From NCBI GenBank assembly GCA_017303975.1, contig JAFLBG010000003.1, positions 93,864-157,863 of the forward strand: a DNA stretch of 64,000 bases, in the 5' to 3' direction. The position numbers were made by a program, and so were the translations under genes. The DNA is from Bacteroidota bacterium (GTDB lineage: Bacteria; Bacteroidota; Bacteroidia; JAFLBG01). The notes under the pieces are model-generated. The model had not been told where the DNA came from and did no database searches. It saw only the letters and a program-made list of their open reading frames with translations. Shown piece after piece: positions 62,903 through 64,000 of the stretch (position 1 is its first letter; each line of letters starts with the position of its first letter).

Positions 62903-64000
62903 CTATTTTCTGAATTTTTCTGTTTGCTCAAAAACATGTGCAAATATTTTTTGTTCCACCTCATCAAACTTTTTCCCTCTGCGCTCGTACACACGCTCTG
63001 CTGTTTCTATTGCATCCTTAAGTCTGTATGTTGTAATTCCGGCCGCACCTCCCCACGAAAAGCTTGGTAGGAAATTTCTAGGAAATCCTGCTCCAAAAAT
63101 ATTTGCACTTACACCAACAACGGTACCTGTGTTAAACATAGTGTTTATGCCACATTTAGAATGGTCGCCCATTATTAATCCGCAAAATTGCAGTCCGGTG
63201 CCAACAAATTTTTCTTGTGGATAATTCCAAAGTTTTACTTCGGCATAATTATTTTTTAAATTAGAATTGTTGCTATCGGCTCCTATATTGCACCATTCGC
63301 CTAATACAGAGTTTCCTAAAAATCCATCATGCCCTTTGTTCGAATAGCCAAGTATCACACTGTTTGTTACTTCGCCCCCAACTTTTGAGTACGGACCAAT
63401 AGTAGTTGGACCATATATTTTTGCCCCCAGCTTTAATGCACTATGCTCACACAAAGCAAGTCCCCCGCGCACAATACTTCCCTCCATAATTTCAGCATCT
63501 TTTCCAACATAAATTGGGCCGCTGGACGCATTTAGAATAGCGCATTCTACAATAGCACCTTCTTCTAAAAAAATATTCTCCGGTTTTATTACTTGATTTG
63601 TTTTGCTAATTGGTTGGGATTTTCTGCCCTTGGTAAGTAACTCAAAGTCCTGTAAAAGTTGTTCTCCGTTTTTTGAGAAAATATCCCATAAATTTTTAAT
63701 AATAGTAGGCTTGAAAGTGCATTCAATTTCTGAAATTGTTAGATAGTCAGAATTGATATTAATGCACTCTGCAACGGTAATTATTTTTCCATCGTGTTTT
63801 AGTACAAGCCTTTCAGCTTCTTTTAATTTTTTTACTTCCGAAACCAATTCTTTTGTAGGGCAAATAGCGCCATTTATATAAATGACTGCACTGTCTTTTT
63901 CAAATGCCGGAAATTTTTCTTTTAAATAATCTTCCGTTTTATAATAGATAGAATCACTAGAAAGATGTCTTTTCCACTTTTCGGAAATTGTTAATATTCC
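62903..64000 (-). CDS. GlmU-like putative sugar-nucleotide transferase (partial, N terminus off the right edge)
   Basis: The frame stays open from the stop at 62903 to the right edge; a TTG near 63847 is an internal Leu codon, since GILTISEKWKRHL lies upstream in frame. The visible part covers the end of the nucleotidyltransferase domain and a left-handed beta-helix made of hexapeptide repeats (IYVGKDAEIMEGSIVRGGLA, IYGPTTIGPYSKVGGEVTNS, NTGTVVGVSANIFG). This matches the Bacteroidota GlmU-family proteins. The true start lies outside the window. The acceptor sugar is unknown. Confidence 0.9.
   Translation of the reverse strand, partial: GILTISEKWKRHLSSDSIYYKTEDYLKEKFPAFEKDSAVIYINGAICPTKELVSEVKKLKEAERLVLKHDGKIITVAECININSDYLTISEIECTFKPTIIKNLWDIFSKNGEQLLQDFELLTKGRKSQPISKTNQVIKPENIFLEEGAIVECAILNASSGPIYVGKDAEIMEGSIVRGGLALCEHSALKLGAKIYGPTTIGPYSKVGGEVTNSVILGYSNKGHDGFLGNSVLGEWCNIGADSNNSNLKNNYAEVKLWNYPQEKFVGTGLQFCGLIMGDHSKCGINTMFNTGTVVGVSANIFGAGFPRNFLPSFSWGGAAGITTYRLKDAIETAERVYERRGKKFDEVEQKIFAHVFEQTEKFRK

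Overview
The window comes from the chromosome of an AT-rich Bacteroidota bacterium, probably of the Flavobacteriia/Sphingobacteriia side. The evidence is a set of type IX secretion (T9SS) cargo proteins with type A and type B C-terminal sorting domains, gliding-type gldF/gldG, SprB and SBBP repeats, a short atpC next to atpD, and promoters of the Bacteroidota form TTG-N19-TAnnTTTG.

Layout. 1-2193: start of a subtilisin-like protease (cut by the left edge), an HsdR-N-type nuclease-fold protein and holA. 2204-11977: a 9.3-kb block flanked by a 44-bp direct repeat, which is the 5' end of an EVE-domain gene (broken copy at 2204, intact copy at 11567). Inside are a helical-repeat protein, two large T9SS cargo proteins and a decayed T9SS tail. 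12066-23235: TonB-dependent receptor, mnmD, ung, a 43-residue lipoprotein, OsmC, lipA, a leucine-rich-repeat protein, ribF, atpD-atpC and a membrane-anchored protein of unknown role. 23269-32770: PKD and SprB/SBBP T9SS proteins around an Uup-type ABC-F gene. 32814-43788: ettA, a DUF433/DUF5615 toxin-antitoxin pair whose toxin carries a nonsense codon, an AraC regulator, lipoproteins, a CocE/NonD hydrolase, a BASS transporter and an M43 metalloprotease. 43992-51569: a defence island. 51738-64000: rhodanese/MBL sulfur enzyme, the rpsF-rpsR-rplI operon, a T9SS protein, gldF-gldG-DUF4340, dnaN, a VanX-like dipeptidase, a methyltransferase and a GlmU-like nucleotidyltransferase (cut by the right edge).

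The most notable system is at 44433-49368. It is a five-gene, tightly overlapping minus-strand operon that looks like a DpnII (GATC) restriction-modification system: an XRE controller, a DpnM-like alpha-class adenine methyltransferase, a DpnII-like endonuclease and a DpnA-like beta-class methyltransferase. A DGQHR (DndB/ParB-like) protein is wedged between endonuclease and second methyltransferase, and the DpnA homologue has a C-terminal extension of about 180 residues. A dyad-symmetric candidate operator overlaps the operon's -7 box. Just upstream sits a pair made of a YhcG/DUF1016 nuclease with a C-terminal extension and a short PIN-domain protein that looks 3'-truncated where the restriction-modification operon begins.

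Limits: all assignments are from reading the sequence. Product names rest on recognised motifs, and no database or structure search was run.
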